Assembly (NCBI GenBank): GCA_013112715.1
Contig: JABFGB010000001.1
Coordinates: 285,502-347,879, forward strand
DNA from: Chloroflexota bacterium
GTDB taxonomy: Bacteria; Chloroflexota; Anaerolineae; Aggregatilineales; J027
DNA: 62,378 nucleotides
Direction: 5' to 3'
Numbering within the stretch: position 1 is the first letter of the stretch; every line of letters begins with the position of its first letter. The translations under genes and the position numbers were made by a program. Below are positions 44,434 through 53,148 of this stretch, piece by piece. Under the pieces are notes generated by a model. It ran no database searches. It saw nothing but the letters and a program-made list of their open reading frames with translations, and was not told where the DNA came from.

Positions 44434-46038
44434 TTATCTTGCCACACGCATTCGACGGGCAAGCGAGATTGTCTGTTGTCTTTCGGCTTGTTCTTTTTCT
44501 TGTTTATTCAGCCGATAAATCACTTCATTGACCCCCATCGCTATCGGATAGATGATAAGGGCCCATGATTGCACAAAATTTGGCGCGACGATGTTGCTAA
44601 TCATCATGCCCAAGTAGCCCGTACCAAAGCCGATGTATACGCCGATAAATTCTTCATCCCGCAGTTCCGTCCAGCGCCAAAGGGTACGCAAAACATATTG
44701 AATACTTAGCCACAAAAACGGGATTAAGCCAGAGAGTCCCATCATGACGGTGATCCACAAGTAGCTGTTGTGGACATACCAGTTAATCGGATATTCGTTG
44801 GCGAGCACTTCAATTTCAAACGGTGGGCGATAAGTTCCCGATGGCCCAATACCAAACCACAAATGTTCATTGATACTTTGCCGGGCATAGTAATTTTCCA
44901 TCGAGCGCCACTCAAGGCTGCTATCGGCTCGCTCATTGGAGGCGGTCTGAAAAATACTGCCCATCCGATCCGCATAAATATCAATCTGGCTGCCCACCTG
45001 CGCCGGAAATGCGAAATAGACCCCTATAAACAAAATAATGATTAGCGGAGCGGCAGTGGCAAGACGTGTAATTGTCCGATAGCGGGTTCGACTAAACGTA
45101 CTGAATAAGGCGATCATTAACCCAACGTTGACAATCGTGGTGGCCCAATAATTACGTTGATAGCTCCGATACAGCCAAAATATCGCCCCGGTTAGCACAA
45201 TAAACCGCAGCCAACGCTCCTTACGATAAATGAGCAGCGTGCCAATCATGGCCGGGATAATCATGTAGAGATAACGTTCGCCACCATAATAAATGCGAGT
45301 CACACCAGAGAATTCCCGGCCAGCCGTTGTCAAATCCGTTGCACTGACCGGCATGAGTGGCAAAAAGCGATTGGGGAATATCAGGCCAGCCGAGAGAACC
45401 AGCGCCAATCCCATAAGGCCATACAGAAAATTGCGTAATGTCTGCTTGTCCGTGATAAATTGCGTAATCGGAAAAAAGATTAACCAGTAAAAAATAGGTC
45501 GAGATACCCGTATTACAGGGTTGGGCGATAGGTCTAAAAAGATGACGCCATTAAACATCGAAAAAAGTAATGCCATGATAAACAATATTAAGGGAATATC
45601 TAATGGGGTCTGATAAAAATGAAAATCCTTTTGGGTTGTGGCACGCAATATCAGCAGCAAAAGAAGCAGGCCCAACATCACATCGGGAATATGGGCACTG
45701 AATGGGCCAATAGGGATTAGTGGCAGCCATTCCCAACTGATCAGCCCGCTCGTAATCGCCACGACCGACAAGATTCCCAAATAGGGCCAACGGCGAATCA
45801 TAAAGACATAAAATATGCCACCAATCGCCCCAACGACGACCTTTGGATTGCCAATAAAGTGGGTGCTGACGATAATCAAAATCGCAATGCACAGCCCTAC
45901 CCCCGCCGCAATGACCAATTCCATAAAGGGCCAAAAGCCGGGTAAGTCCATCACGCGCCAAGGCCGGATGAGATAATAGAAAAATCCGGGGCGTGCAAAG
46001 GTTTTGGAGTTCGGAAGGCGCGTACTATTACCTATCAA
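44434..46038 (-). CDS. O-antigen ligase/polymerase-like membrane protein (Wzy type)
   Basis: About 534 residues. The start is uncertain: a TTG at 46038 overlaps the GT4 stop and has AAGGA about 10 nt upstream, and the first internal ATG is at 45951. About 12 hydrophobic segments, with a large extracytoplasmic loop holding Q-S-I-N-E-H-L-W-F-G-I-G-P-S-G and W-Y-V-H-N-S-Y-L-W, the Wzy_C/RfaL signature (the H-N-x-x-L motif). It joins repeat units outside the membrane. Ligase versus polymerase cannot be told apart by eye. The context favours polymerase. Confidence 0.82.
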   Translation of the reverse strand: MIGNSTRLPNSKTFARPGFFYYLIRPWRVMDLPGFWPFMELVIAAGVGLCIAILIIVSTHFIGNPKVVVGAIGGIFYVFMIRRWPYLGILSVVAITSGLISWEWLPLIPIGPFSAHIPDVMLGLLLLLLILRATTQKDFHFYQTPLDIPLILFIMALLFSMFNGVIFLDLSPNPVIRVSRPIFYWLIFFPITQFITDKQTLRNFLYGLMGLALVLSAGLIFPNRFLPLMPVSATDLTTAGREFSGVTRIYYGGERYLYMIIPAMIGTLLIYRKERWLRFIVLTGAIFWLYRSYQRNYWATTIVNVGLMIALFSTFSRTRYRTITRLATAAPLIIILFIGVYFAFPAQVGSQIDIYADRMGSIFQTASNERADSSLEWRSMENYYARQSINEHLWFGIGPSGTYRPPFEIEVLANEYPINWYVHNSYLWITVMMGLSGLIPFLWLSIQYVLRTLWRWTELRDEEFIGVYIGFGTGYLGMMISNIVAPNFVQSWALIIYPIAMGVNEVIYRLNKQEKEQAERQQTISLARRMRVAR

Positions 46039-47246
46039 CCCAGCGTTTCCTTCGCAACTTCGGCATAGAGCGCCAGCAGTTTTTCGGCTGAATACTCCCA
46101 TTTCAATTGAGTTTCGACCCGTTGACGACCTGCTTCTCCCATTTGGGCACGCAGCGCAGGGTCTTGGACAAGCTTCAAAATCTGGCGAGCCATATCCATT
46201 TTGTCGTTGGGAGTCGCATAAAGGGCCGCCTCTTGTGCCGAAAACTTGTGTTCCACCAAGTCATAGGCCACCATTGGTTTGCCCAATGCCATATATTCCA
46301 TGACCTTGTTCATGGTAGATTTGTTGTTCAGCGGGTTATCGGGGTCGGGCACAATGCAAATATCGGATGTAGACAGAATACGCAGCATTTCATCGTCGGA
46401 GATATAGCCCGTAAAGCGCACCCGCTCACTAATCCCTAATTCTTGGGCAATTCGCTGCAATTCATTGAGATTATCGGCCTTGCCAATGATGTTGCAATAC
46501 CAATCCTTGTAGCCGAGATCACGCTCAAGGTGATACACCGCCCCCAACAAATGGTCGAGGCCATCTTGCGACGAAATATTGCCAACATAGGCAATCAACG
46601 TTTCGGCTTTGGCACGGAGTTGTTCATCAATTGGGACGAGGCGCATTCGTTTAAGGTTGGGGCCATTGCGAACGACATGCACACGCTCTGGTTTAACCCC
46701 GTTGCGCTCAATATCCCCCTTCTTGTAGGACTCGTTGACCTCCACCACCCAATTCGCCATGCGACACGAACGTTTCTCTAGCCAGAGCAACATACGATAC
46801 AGCTTATTTTCTTTGGCCTCGTCGCCATATTTGGAGAGGAACAATTCAGGCGACAGGTCGTGATGATCGTAGATAAATTTCTTGCCAAATAACTTGGGAA
46901 TCAGCGCCGCAACCCACAACGTATCTGGTGGATTATGCACATGAATCACATCTACTTTACCGCGCAAAGTCAGCCATAGTGCCAGCCATGTCACCGCAAG
47001 GGTGGCATAGCCAAATTCCATCAAATACCCCAACATCCCCCCGCGATTGGGAGGTGCTGGGAAGCGCACGGCATAAACACCGTTAATGGTATCGCGCCAT
47101 TTTTCGTTTTTGCCACGCGGCGCAATCACACTCACTTGATAACCAGCAGCGGCTAAGGTTTCAGCCTCATGCCGCACCCGCACATCAAAGGGATACGAGC
47201 AGTTTTCAACAATCATCAAAATACGCAGCGGACGGCTGCCGGACAT
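46035..47246 (-). CDS. GT4-family glycosyltransferase
   Basis: 403 residues, ATG with AAAGGAGA 8 nt upstream. N-terminal H-E-A-E-T-L-A-A-A-G-Y and I-H-V-H-N-P-P-D-T. C-terminal A-Y-V-G-N-I-S-S-Q-D-G, F-T-G-Y-I-S, I-V-P-D-P-D-N-P-L-N-N-K-S and K-V-M-E-Y-M-A-L-G-K-P with the conserved Glu. Resembles GT4 enzymes of capsule loci such as WbuB-like transferases. First gene after the terminator at 47270, so it probably starts its own transcript for the assembly genes. Confidence 0.88.
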   Translation of the reverse strand: MSGSRPLRILMIVENCSYPFDVRVRHEAETLAAAGYQVSVIAPRGKNEKWRDTINGVYAVRFPAPPNRGGMLGYLMEFGYATLAVTWLALWLTLRGKVDVIHVHNPPDTLWVAALIPKLFGKKFIYDHHDLSPELFLSKYGDEAKENKLYRMLLWLEKRSCRMANWVVEVNESYKKGDIERNGVKPERVHVVRNGPNLKRMRLVPIDEQLRAKAETLIAYVGNISSQDGLDHLLGAVYHLERDLGYKDWYCNIIGKADNLNELQRIAQELGISERVRFTGYISDDEMLRILSTSDICIVPDPDNPLNNKSTMNKVMEYMALGKPMVAYDLVEHKFSAQEAALYATPNDKMDMARQILKLVQDPALRAQMGEAGRQRVETQLKWEYSAEKLLALYAEVAKETLG

Positions 47247-47269
47247 AATACTAAGTCTCCTTTAGTAAA

Positions 47270-47299
47270 AAGCCTGCTCTTATAGCCACTAGCAGGCTT
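47270..47299 (-). terminator. Terminator after the receiver/BY-kinase gene
   Basis: AAGCCTGCT (47270-47278) pairs perfectly with AGCAGGCTT (47291-47299). On the minus strand it is followed by TTTTTACT. It separates the regulatory kinase gene from the assembly genes. Confidence 0.85.
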
Positions 47300-47304
47300 A
47301 ATTC

Positions 47305-49494
47305 TTATCGGCGAGCGTAATAACTGTAGACACGGGTCTTGGGGGCGCGATTGATAACTAAGCCAACTGTCTTGGCATTCACATCCCCCAACTGCTGCAA
47401 AGCCATACGGAGTTCACTGGGTTGCGAATGTCGAATCGAGACAATCATTACCACCGCGTCGGCCTGTCTCGCAATAACGGTTGCATCGGCAATGGAAAGT
47501 AAGGCGGGTGAGTCAATCACGATATAGTCATAAAGCTGTCGCAACTGCGCCAGCACTTCTTCGAGCGTCTCAGGTGACAATCGGCCTGTCATTTCATCTG
47601 CTACAGCCCCAGCAGGCAAAAATCCGAGGGTCGGCCATTGAGTATCTTGGATAGTCTCTGCAAGGCTTCGCTGGCCCAATAAGGCCTCACCCAAGCCCGG
47701 TTTGCCTACTTGGTTAAACATACGGGTCAAGCCATGACGGGGGAAGTCGGCATCAATCAAAATGACGCGGTTGCCTGTTTCCGCCATTGCCACACCGAGA
47801 TTACCCGTCGTGGTGGACTTACCGGCCCCCGGTTCGGCACTGGCGAGCAGAATGACATCGCCTTTCGAGATGGATCGAGAGCCGAGCAGCGTTACACGCA
47901 ACCGATGATAGGGTTCAAAGAATGAGGGTTTAGATTTCTGGGTAAGGAACAACTCACGACGGCGACGACGCAGTAGGCTCAATGGCCCGCCAGAGCGATT
48001 CGGTACTTGAGCCAAAATGGGCAGACTGGTAACATTTTGAACATCCTCAATCGTGCGGAAGGCATTCTTAAAGGTTTCGAGTAAGAAAGCCAAGCCAACT
48101 CCACCCACCAATCCCGCACCAAAACCCAAAATAGCATTGAACATCTTCTTGGGTGAGGACGGCGCTGTTGGTAGATAGGCGGGTTCAACAATACTGATAG
48201 CGTTGGCCCGCAGTTGTTCGCTCACCAGCGCGTTTTCGTAACGGTTGAGCCGATCTTGATATATTTGTTGGAAAAGCTCGACCCGCTTCTGCAAAATATC
48301 AAGTTTAGCCGTGACCAACGAAGCGGATTGGGTTATGCCACCTTCAGGATTAGTTGCTTCCTGATCGGTCTGTGCTCCCTCAATGGCGATTTCATAAGCC
48401 CGTACCGCCTGCTGATAGTTATCTTCGGCCTCTTGCAGTTGGTCTTCAAGGTACTGCCGATAGGTTTCGGTTGTCCCACCGTACAGTTCCAAACTGCGTT
48501 CAACCATGATTTCGGCCATGATGTTGGCGGCATCTTTGGCGATTTCGGGATCAGCGTCGGTTGCAGTAATCGTGAATAACTCGGTTTCGACAATGGAATC
48601 CACCGAAATAGCGGGGGCGACTTCCGTACCTAACCGCTCATTTAATTCATCAATAACCGGGCCACTGGTCGCAATTTCACGGTAGGTATTCATCAAACGC
48701 GAAGACAGCGCCAGTGAACCATAGTCCACCACCCCACCGGAGGCCGAAGCAACACGCAAGGTGGCACTCGCTGAATATTTAGGCGTAATCAGCATACTGG
48801 CAACAAACGACAAAACAACCGCCACAACCGTACAAATGATGATGACCCACTTGTACCACAACAACACACGGAAATAGGATTTAAGTTCTGCTCCTGCCGA
48901 GGCGGAAGTTGCTGCACTGGTGGAAGTAGGAAGTTTCGGGGTTGCCATGACCATTTGCCGCGACATGCTGGGTGAATCATCCACTACCACTGGAGCATTG
49001 TCGAACCGTGAATAATCCGAACGTCCCTCAAGACGGGTGGATTCTGGACGGCTCAAGGCTTGTGTAACAGTCTGGGTTGAAACACGTCCATTATCAGCAT
49101 CCCCATCCGACTTATCTTTGGTTTTGCTATAGATAGTCTCTAACAATTCATCGCTGTCAAACGGTTTCCGCAAAAAATCGGTCATGCCCAAAATGCGTGC
49201 CCGTCGTGCAATCGTGCCGTCCATGTCTTCGGTCAGGCCCACAAACGGAATTTCAAGCCATTCGTCGTTTTGGCGAACCGTGCTGAAGAAAGCAAAACCA
49301 TCCATGTTGGGCATCTGGATGTCGGAAATAATGATGTCCGGGAAAAGGCCGGTCTCCAAATGATGAAGCGCATCTATGCCATCTTCAGCAGTGGTTACAC
49401 TAATTCCCGCAAGCTCTAACCGGCTTTCGACTACTTCTCGTATATCGGCATCATCATCTACAAATAGAATGTGCCGGTGTCCATTTCGAGCCAT
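47305..49494 (-). CDS. Receiver domain fused to Wzz-type chain-length regulator and bacterial tyrosine kinase
   Basis: 729 residues, ATG with AGAGG upstream. Residues 1-130 are a response-regulator receiver with an acidic pocket (F-V-D-D-D), phospho-acceptor Asp58 in I-I-S-D-I-Q-M-P-N and Lys in F-L-R-K-P-F. A linker follows, then a Wzz domain bounded by two membrane segments (about 210-235 and 455-475) with a long coiled-coil periplasmic part. The kinase domain has Walker A at 553-562 (A-E-P-G-A-G-K-S-T-T), Walker A' I-L-I-D-A-D-F and Walker B Y-I-V-I-D-S-P. The C-terminus V-Y-S-Y-Y-A-R-R gives a small tyrosine cluster (Tyr723, 725, 726). It controls polymer length and export. Receiver fusion is unusual and links polymer assembly to two-component signalling. 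Confidence 0.9.
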   Translation of the reverse strand: MARNGHRHILFVDDDADIREVVESRLELAGISVTTAEDGIDALHHLETGLFPDIIISDIQMPNMDGFAFFSTVRQNDEWLEIPFVGLTEDMDGTIARRARILGMTDFLRKPFDSDELLETIYSKTKDKSDGDADNGRVSTQTVTQALSRPESTRLEGRSDYSRFDNAPVVVDDSPSMSRQMVMATPKLPTSTSAATSASAGAELKSYFRVLLWYKWVIIICTVVAVVLSFVASMLITPKYSASATLRVASASGGVVDYGSLALSSRLMNTYREIATSGPVIDELNERLGTEVAPAISVDSIVETELFTITATDADPEIAKDAANIMAEIMVERSLELYGGTTETYRQYLEDQLQEAEDNYQQAVRAYEIAIEGAQTDQEATNPEGGITQSASLVTAKLDILQKRVELFQQIYQDRLNRYENALVSEQLRANAISIVEPAYLPTAPSSPKKMFNAILGFGAGLVGGVGLAFLLETFKNAFRTIEDVQNVTSLPILAQVPNRSGGPLSLLRRRRRELFLTQKSKPSFFEPYHRLRVTLLGSRSISKGDVILLASAEPGAGKSTTTGNLGVAMAETGNRVILIDADFPRHGLTRMFNQVGKPGLGEALLGQRSLAETIQDTQWPTLGFLPAGAVADEMTGRLSPETLEEVLAQLRQLYDYIVIDSPALLSIADATVIARQADAVVMIVSIRHSQPSELRMALQQLGDVNAKTVGLVINRAPKTRVYSYYARR

Positions 49495-49699
49495 GCAATG
49501 TACCTCTCAAGAAAACTCAAATCTTTCGCCGCTTGACTAATTTTTAGAGCGCCGAACGTTCTCAACTATAGTGTTTTAACCTTGCAGCTAACGTAATACG
49601 TATGAAAAAAGCCTTTCAATGCCCTTACAAAAAAAGTATCATAAGGTTATGTTGATAATCAAGCCACACCCATATCCAATCTACAAGGTAAATAATTGA

Positions 49700-50506
49700 A
49701 TGGCATCCCCCATCCAGCTTATCGTTACCGACTTGGACGGAACCTTACTCAATAGCAATCACGAAATCAGCCAACGTACCGAGCGATGCCTGCGCGAAGC
49801 CATGCAGCGGGGTATTCCATTAATACTTGCCACTGGAAAAACTCGCACCTCCGCTCTCCATATTATTGAACATTTGGGCCTCACTACTCCCGGAGTATAC
49901 ATACAAGGGTTAACCGTGTACAGCGGTCAGGGTGATGTTTTATACCAAAAAACGCTCGCTGCTGATCCTGCCCATATCGCGCTTGAAACCGCACTACAAG
50001 GCCAGTACCCCACCGTCATTTACAGCGGTACACGCATCCTAACTGACTACAAAAGTCCACAGACCGACATCCTGACACATTATCATGAACCACAACCCGA
50101 AGCCGTTGGGCCGCTGCGCCAGATCATTGACCACGTACCCGTCCACAAACTGACCTTTATTGACGAGCCAAAGCGGATCACGGCCCTGCGTACCAATCTC
50201 CAAGACCAGATTGGCGATGTCGTGACCTTAGTGCAAGCTCTTGATACCATGCTGGAAGTGCTGCCCCCCGGCGCATCCAAAGGGAACGGCCTCAGCCATC
50301 TTTTGGAACTTATGGATATGCCACCAGAGTATGTCATTGCGTTTGGAGATGGCGAAAACGATATTGGGATGCTGCAATTGGCGGGGATTGGCGTAGCGAT
50401 GGGCAACTCCAAACCAGAAGTGCAAAAATCCGCTGATTATGTCACCGCCAGCAACGACCATGATGGCATCGCCGAGGCATTAGAGCGTTTTGTCCTTGCC
50501 TCCTGA
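49700..50506 (+). CDS. Cof-type HAD-superfamily phosphatase
   Basis: 268 residues. Nucleophile Asp11 in V-T-D-L-D-G-T-L-L, motif II region I-L-A-T-G-K-T, motif III Lys in G-A-S-K-G-N-G and motif IV G-D-G-E-N-D-I-G-M. The cap is of the Cof (C2B) type. These hydrolyse phosphate esters such as sugar or cofactor phosphates. It is divergent from the BY-kinase gene (205-nt gap). The 3' end overlaps the convergent App1-like gene by 27 nt. Confidence 0.88.
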   Translation: MASPIQLIVTDLDGTLLNSNHEISQRTERCLREAMQRGIPLILATGKTRTSALHIIEHLGLTTPGVYIQGLTVYSGQGDVLYQKTLAADPAHIALETALQGQYPTVIYSGTRILTDYKSPQTDILTHYHEPQPEAVGPLRQIIDHVPVHKLTFIDEPKRITALRTNLQDQIGDVVTLVQALDTMLEVLPPGASKGNGLSHLLELMDMPPEYVIAFGDGENDIGMLQLAGIGVAMGNSKPEVQKSADYVTASNDHDGIAEALERFVLAS

Positions 50507-51646
50507 TTTGTCCTTAGCGGCTTTTCGGAGCGACTCAACCGGATTGGAGGGCGGGGTGTCTTTGCGCTGGGCCTGCTGAATGGCCGAGAGTGTTTCCGGT
50601 TTAATATAACCGCGCTCGATGGCATGGGCCGCCGCCGCAATCGTATCCTCTACCAGCAAAATTTCAGTGCCACTTTCCCGCACCGTCTCAATAATAGCCT
50701 TGACCTCATCATCGCGCCGTTTTTGGCTCACATCGCGGATATAAATCGCCAAAATTCGCCCCGGATTCTCAATGGCAACCTGCCCATAGATTTCGGCGTC
50801 TTTTTCACCACTGTCGCCAATGAGGATAAAAGATAGATTGGGATGCGTTTGCAGCAATTCTCGGATGACGGCCAATTTATGCTCAAAACGTCCCGGCTTA
50901 AAGAGATATTGTTCGCTCAGACCCAAATCGGTCATAAAAATCGGCCCAATCGGAATGCCTTGTATCTGCAAAAAATCTAGATACACATCATACAAATTCC
51001 AGATGCCGCTGGTGACGTAATAAATTGGATTAAAGCCCCCCACTGTTCCTTGCTGCAAGGCATGATAAAACGCCGCTACTCCTGCAAAAGGCAAGCGTGT
51101 GCGTGAGTTACGCAGGAAGGTATTGGTCAACAGTTTCGTGACCTGCACCACATCCGATTTGATGACGGTATCATCCAAATCACTGATCACCCCATATTGA
51201 ATTTGGGTTGGGGGAATGAGCACGCGGCCTGTTGCCTGAACGGAAATATCTTCAACCAGTTCGATTCTGACATCATGCCAAAATTGATCCTCAGATGGTG
51301 CTTGGCCCAATTCCATATGCACTGCAAAATACCCATCGTCATTGGCCGTAAATTCCTGTTCCATCTCGCCATAACACGCCCGAACTTTGGCATATGGAAT
51401 CTCGTGGGTATGAAACCGCCGAAAGTTATTTTGGAGGTTTTTCCAGCCGCTATCCGTTTCCAATGGGCTAGTTACACGATAATCGGCCACGACCCGTCCT
51501 TTGAGATGCAGCATTTTACTGGTTCCATGCCCAAGATAAGGTAAGATGGTGAGGGGGCCAAACTCCTTTTGACCGCGTCGCAAGCGATCCATCCGATTTT
51601 CGATTGAGACAGCTAATCGTCGAAAACTAGCTTTTAAATCCGCCAT
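50480..51646 (-). CDS. App1-like (DUF2183) phosphatase
   Basis: 388 residues, ATG with GGGAGA upstream. The catalytic HAD-like motif is in G-V-I-S-D-L-D-D-T-V-I-K-S-D, as in the App1 phosphatidate phosphatase family, followed by Y-V-T-S-G-I-W-N-L-Y-D and I-L-I-G-D-S-G-E-K-D. The N-terminal about 170 residues form the beta-rich domain that precedes it in bacterial homologues. The C-terminal tail is Lys/Pro-rich. It likely dephosphorylates phosphatidic acid or a related lipid. The divergent neighbour is a lipid kinase, so the pair may balance a phospholipid. Confidence 0.85.
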   Translation of the reverse strand: MADLKASFRRLAVSIENRMDRLRRGQKEFGPLTILPYLGHGTSKMLHLKGRVVADYRVTSPLETDSGWKNLQNNFRRFHTHEIPYAKVRACYGEMEQEFTANDDGYFAVHMELGQAPSEDQFWHDVRIELVEDISVQATGRVLIPPTQIQYGVISDLDDTVIKSDVVQVTKLLTNTFLRNSRTRLPFAGVAAFYHALQQGTVGGFNPIYYVTSGIWNLYDVYLDFLQIQGIPIGPIFMTDLGLSEQYLFKPGRFEHKLAVIRELLQTHPNLSFILIGDSGEKDAEIYGQVAIENPGRILAIYIRDVSQKRRDDEVKAIIETVRESGTEILLVEDTIAAAAHAIERGYIKPETLSAIQQAQRKDTPPSNPVESLRKAAKDKSGGKDKTL

Positions 51647-51712
51647 GCGATCTCCCGCGTTATAATGTCCCTAAAGCATATCCGAATCTAGGGAGTGAGG
51701 AAAAGCCAAAAT

Positions 51713-52636
51713 ATGCCCTCTACACGTTATCAAAAGGTGCATATCATCGTCAACCCAGCAGCAGGTCGTGATGAGCCTTTTCTAAAGACGTTAAATGATA
51801 CCCTGAATACACTCCAAATTGACTGGGAAATGTTTATCACCAAGCAGGCGGGCGACGCCACTCGTTTTGCGCAAGCCGCCGTCGAAGCCGGAGTGAATGC
51901 TGTTGCGGCCTATGGGGGTGATGGCACGGTGCGTGAGGTCGCCAGTGGTCTGCGGGATAGTCAAATTCCCATGCTCATTCTACCGGGTGGCACAGCCAAT
52001 GTGTTGTCCATCGAACTGGGTATCCCACGTGATTTTTCTCAAGCAATCTCATTATTAGAGAGCAGCCGCAGCACTCCCAAAGCAATTGATATGGGCATCA
52101 TCGGCGACCAAGTATTTTTTCATCTAGGGATAGGTCTTGAAGCCGAAATGAATAAGGAAGCAGACCGGGAAGCCAAAAATCGCAGTGGCATTTTCGCCTA
52201 TGTGAATGCCGCCCTTAAAAATCTTCGCAATTTCCCTACCACCCACTATCATCTGGAGTTGGATGGCGAAAAAATCGAGATTGATGGGATCAACTGTATG
52301 GTTACAACCTTTGGCAGTGTGGGGGTCGGTGAACTCAAATTATCACACGCGATAGACATCTGTGATGGCTTGCTAGATGTGTTGGTCATTCAAGAGGTCA
52401 ATTTGCGAACCGTTTTGTCGGCTGCCGCCGGGGCCGTTTTTTTGGGGGAACTCGCTGGCCCATTGCAGCAGTGGCAGGTACGCAAAGCCTCAATCATTGC
52501 CGACCCACCCCAACCAATGGTCTGCGATGGGGAACTGGTCAAGTTCAATAAAATTGATATACAAGTTCTGCCAAAAGCCGTCACCATCCTTGTCCCCAAT
52601 AAGAGGTCACGTCCACCCGTCATAAAATCCGTCTAA
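51713..52636 (+). CDS. Diacylglycerol/lipid kinase (YegS/DagK family)
   Basis: 307 residues from ATG 51713 with GAGGAAA upstream. A GTG at 51695 would add six residues. ATP-binding motifs I-V-N-P-A-A-G-R and Y-G-G-D-G-T-V-R-E-V, then G-G-T-A-N and the C-terminal D-G-E motif in V-C-D-G-E-L. It phosphorylates a lipid such as diacylglycerol at the membrane. Divergent from the App1-like phosphatase. Confidence 0.87.
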   Translation: MPSTRYQKVHIIVNPAAGRDEPFLKTLNDTLNTLQIDWEMFITKQAGDATRFAQAAVEAGVNAVAAYGGDGTVREVASGLRDSQIPMLILPGGTANVLSIELGIPRDFSQAISLLESSRSTPKAIDMGIIGDQVFFHLGIGLEAEMNKEADREAKNRSGIFAYVNAALKNLRNFPTTHYHLELDGEKIEIDGINCMVTTFGSVGVGELKLSHAIDICDGLLDVLVIQEVNLRTVLSAAAGAVFLGELAGPLQQWQVRKASIIADPPQPMVCDGELVKFNKIDIQVLPKAVTILVPNKRSRPPVIKSV

Positions 52637-52764
52637 AGTCCCTAGTCACATGATGGCAAATTCATTTATTCTAAAAAGTCGAAGGGGAATTGTAACAAAA
52701 CACAGCATCCCCAAGACTAAACAGCCTCAAGAGGATGTCATCGCTGCTCAGGAGGGCTGGCGGC

Positions 52765-53148
52765 ATGTCAGAGAAGCAAATTTTGTTAGTTGATGATGAA
52801 CCGTCGCTTTTGGAAATTTTTGGCACCATGCTCAAGCGTCAGGGCTTCACCGTTTGGAAGGCCACCAACGCGCTAGATGCCCTAGATTTGATGCGCAATA
52901 TCAAACCCGACTTATTCATTTTAGATGTGATGATGCCGGGGATGAACGGCATCGAGCTTTGCCGCGAACTGCGCACATGGCCCGATACCCATACCACCCC
53001 CGTCATGATGCTCTCGGCGCTGGGCGATTCACATACCCAACGGGCTAGTCTTGATGCGGGAGCCGATCTTTATCTACAAAAACCGATTCTCCCGCGCGAA
53101 CTGGTCAGTCGTGTACAGGAATTAGTCGGTGAACTGATGCCCCACTAG
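52765..53148 (+). CDS. Single-domain response regulator
   Basis: 127 residues from ATG 52765, 8 nt after GGAGGG. A start 30 nt upstream is less likely. Receiver: L-L-V-D-D-E at the start, phospho-acceptor Asp in F-I-L-D-V-M-M-P-G, Thr/Ser in M-L-S-A-L, Lys in Y-L-Q-K-P. No output domain. It could relay phosphate or bind a partner. Candidates in the window are the receiver-fused kinase and the His-less sensor, but no link is visible. It overlaps the convergent ABC gene by 27 nt. Confidence 0.87.
   Translation: MSEKQILLVDDEPSLLEIFGTMLKRQGFTVWKATNALDALDLMRNIKPDLFILDVMMPGMNGIELCRELRTWPDTHTTPVMMLSALGDSHTQRASLDAGADLYLQKPILPRELVSRVQELVGELMPH

Noticed and set aside
49602..49660. Fifth copy of the promoter box before the HAD phosphatase gene
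   Set aside because: ATGAAAAAAG is present but the nearest -10-like hexamer is poor and the spacing differs from the other four.
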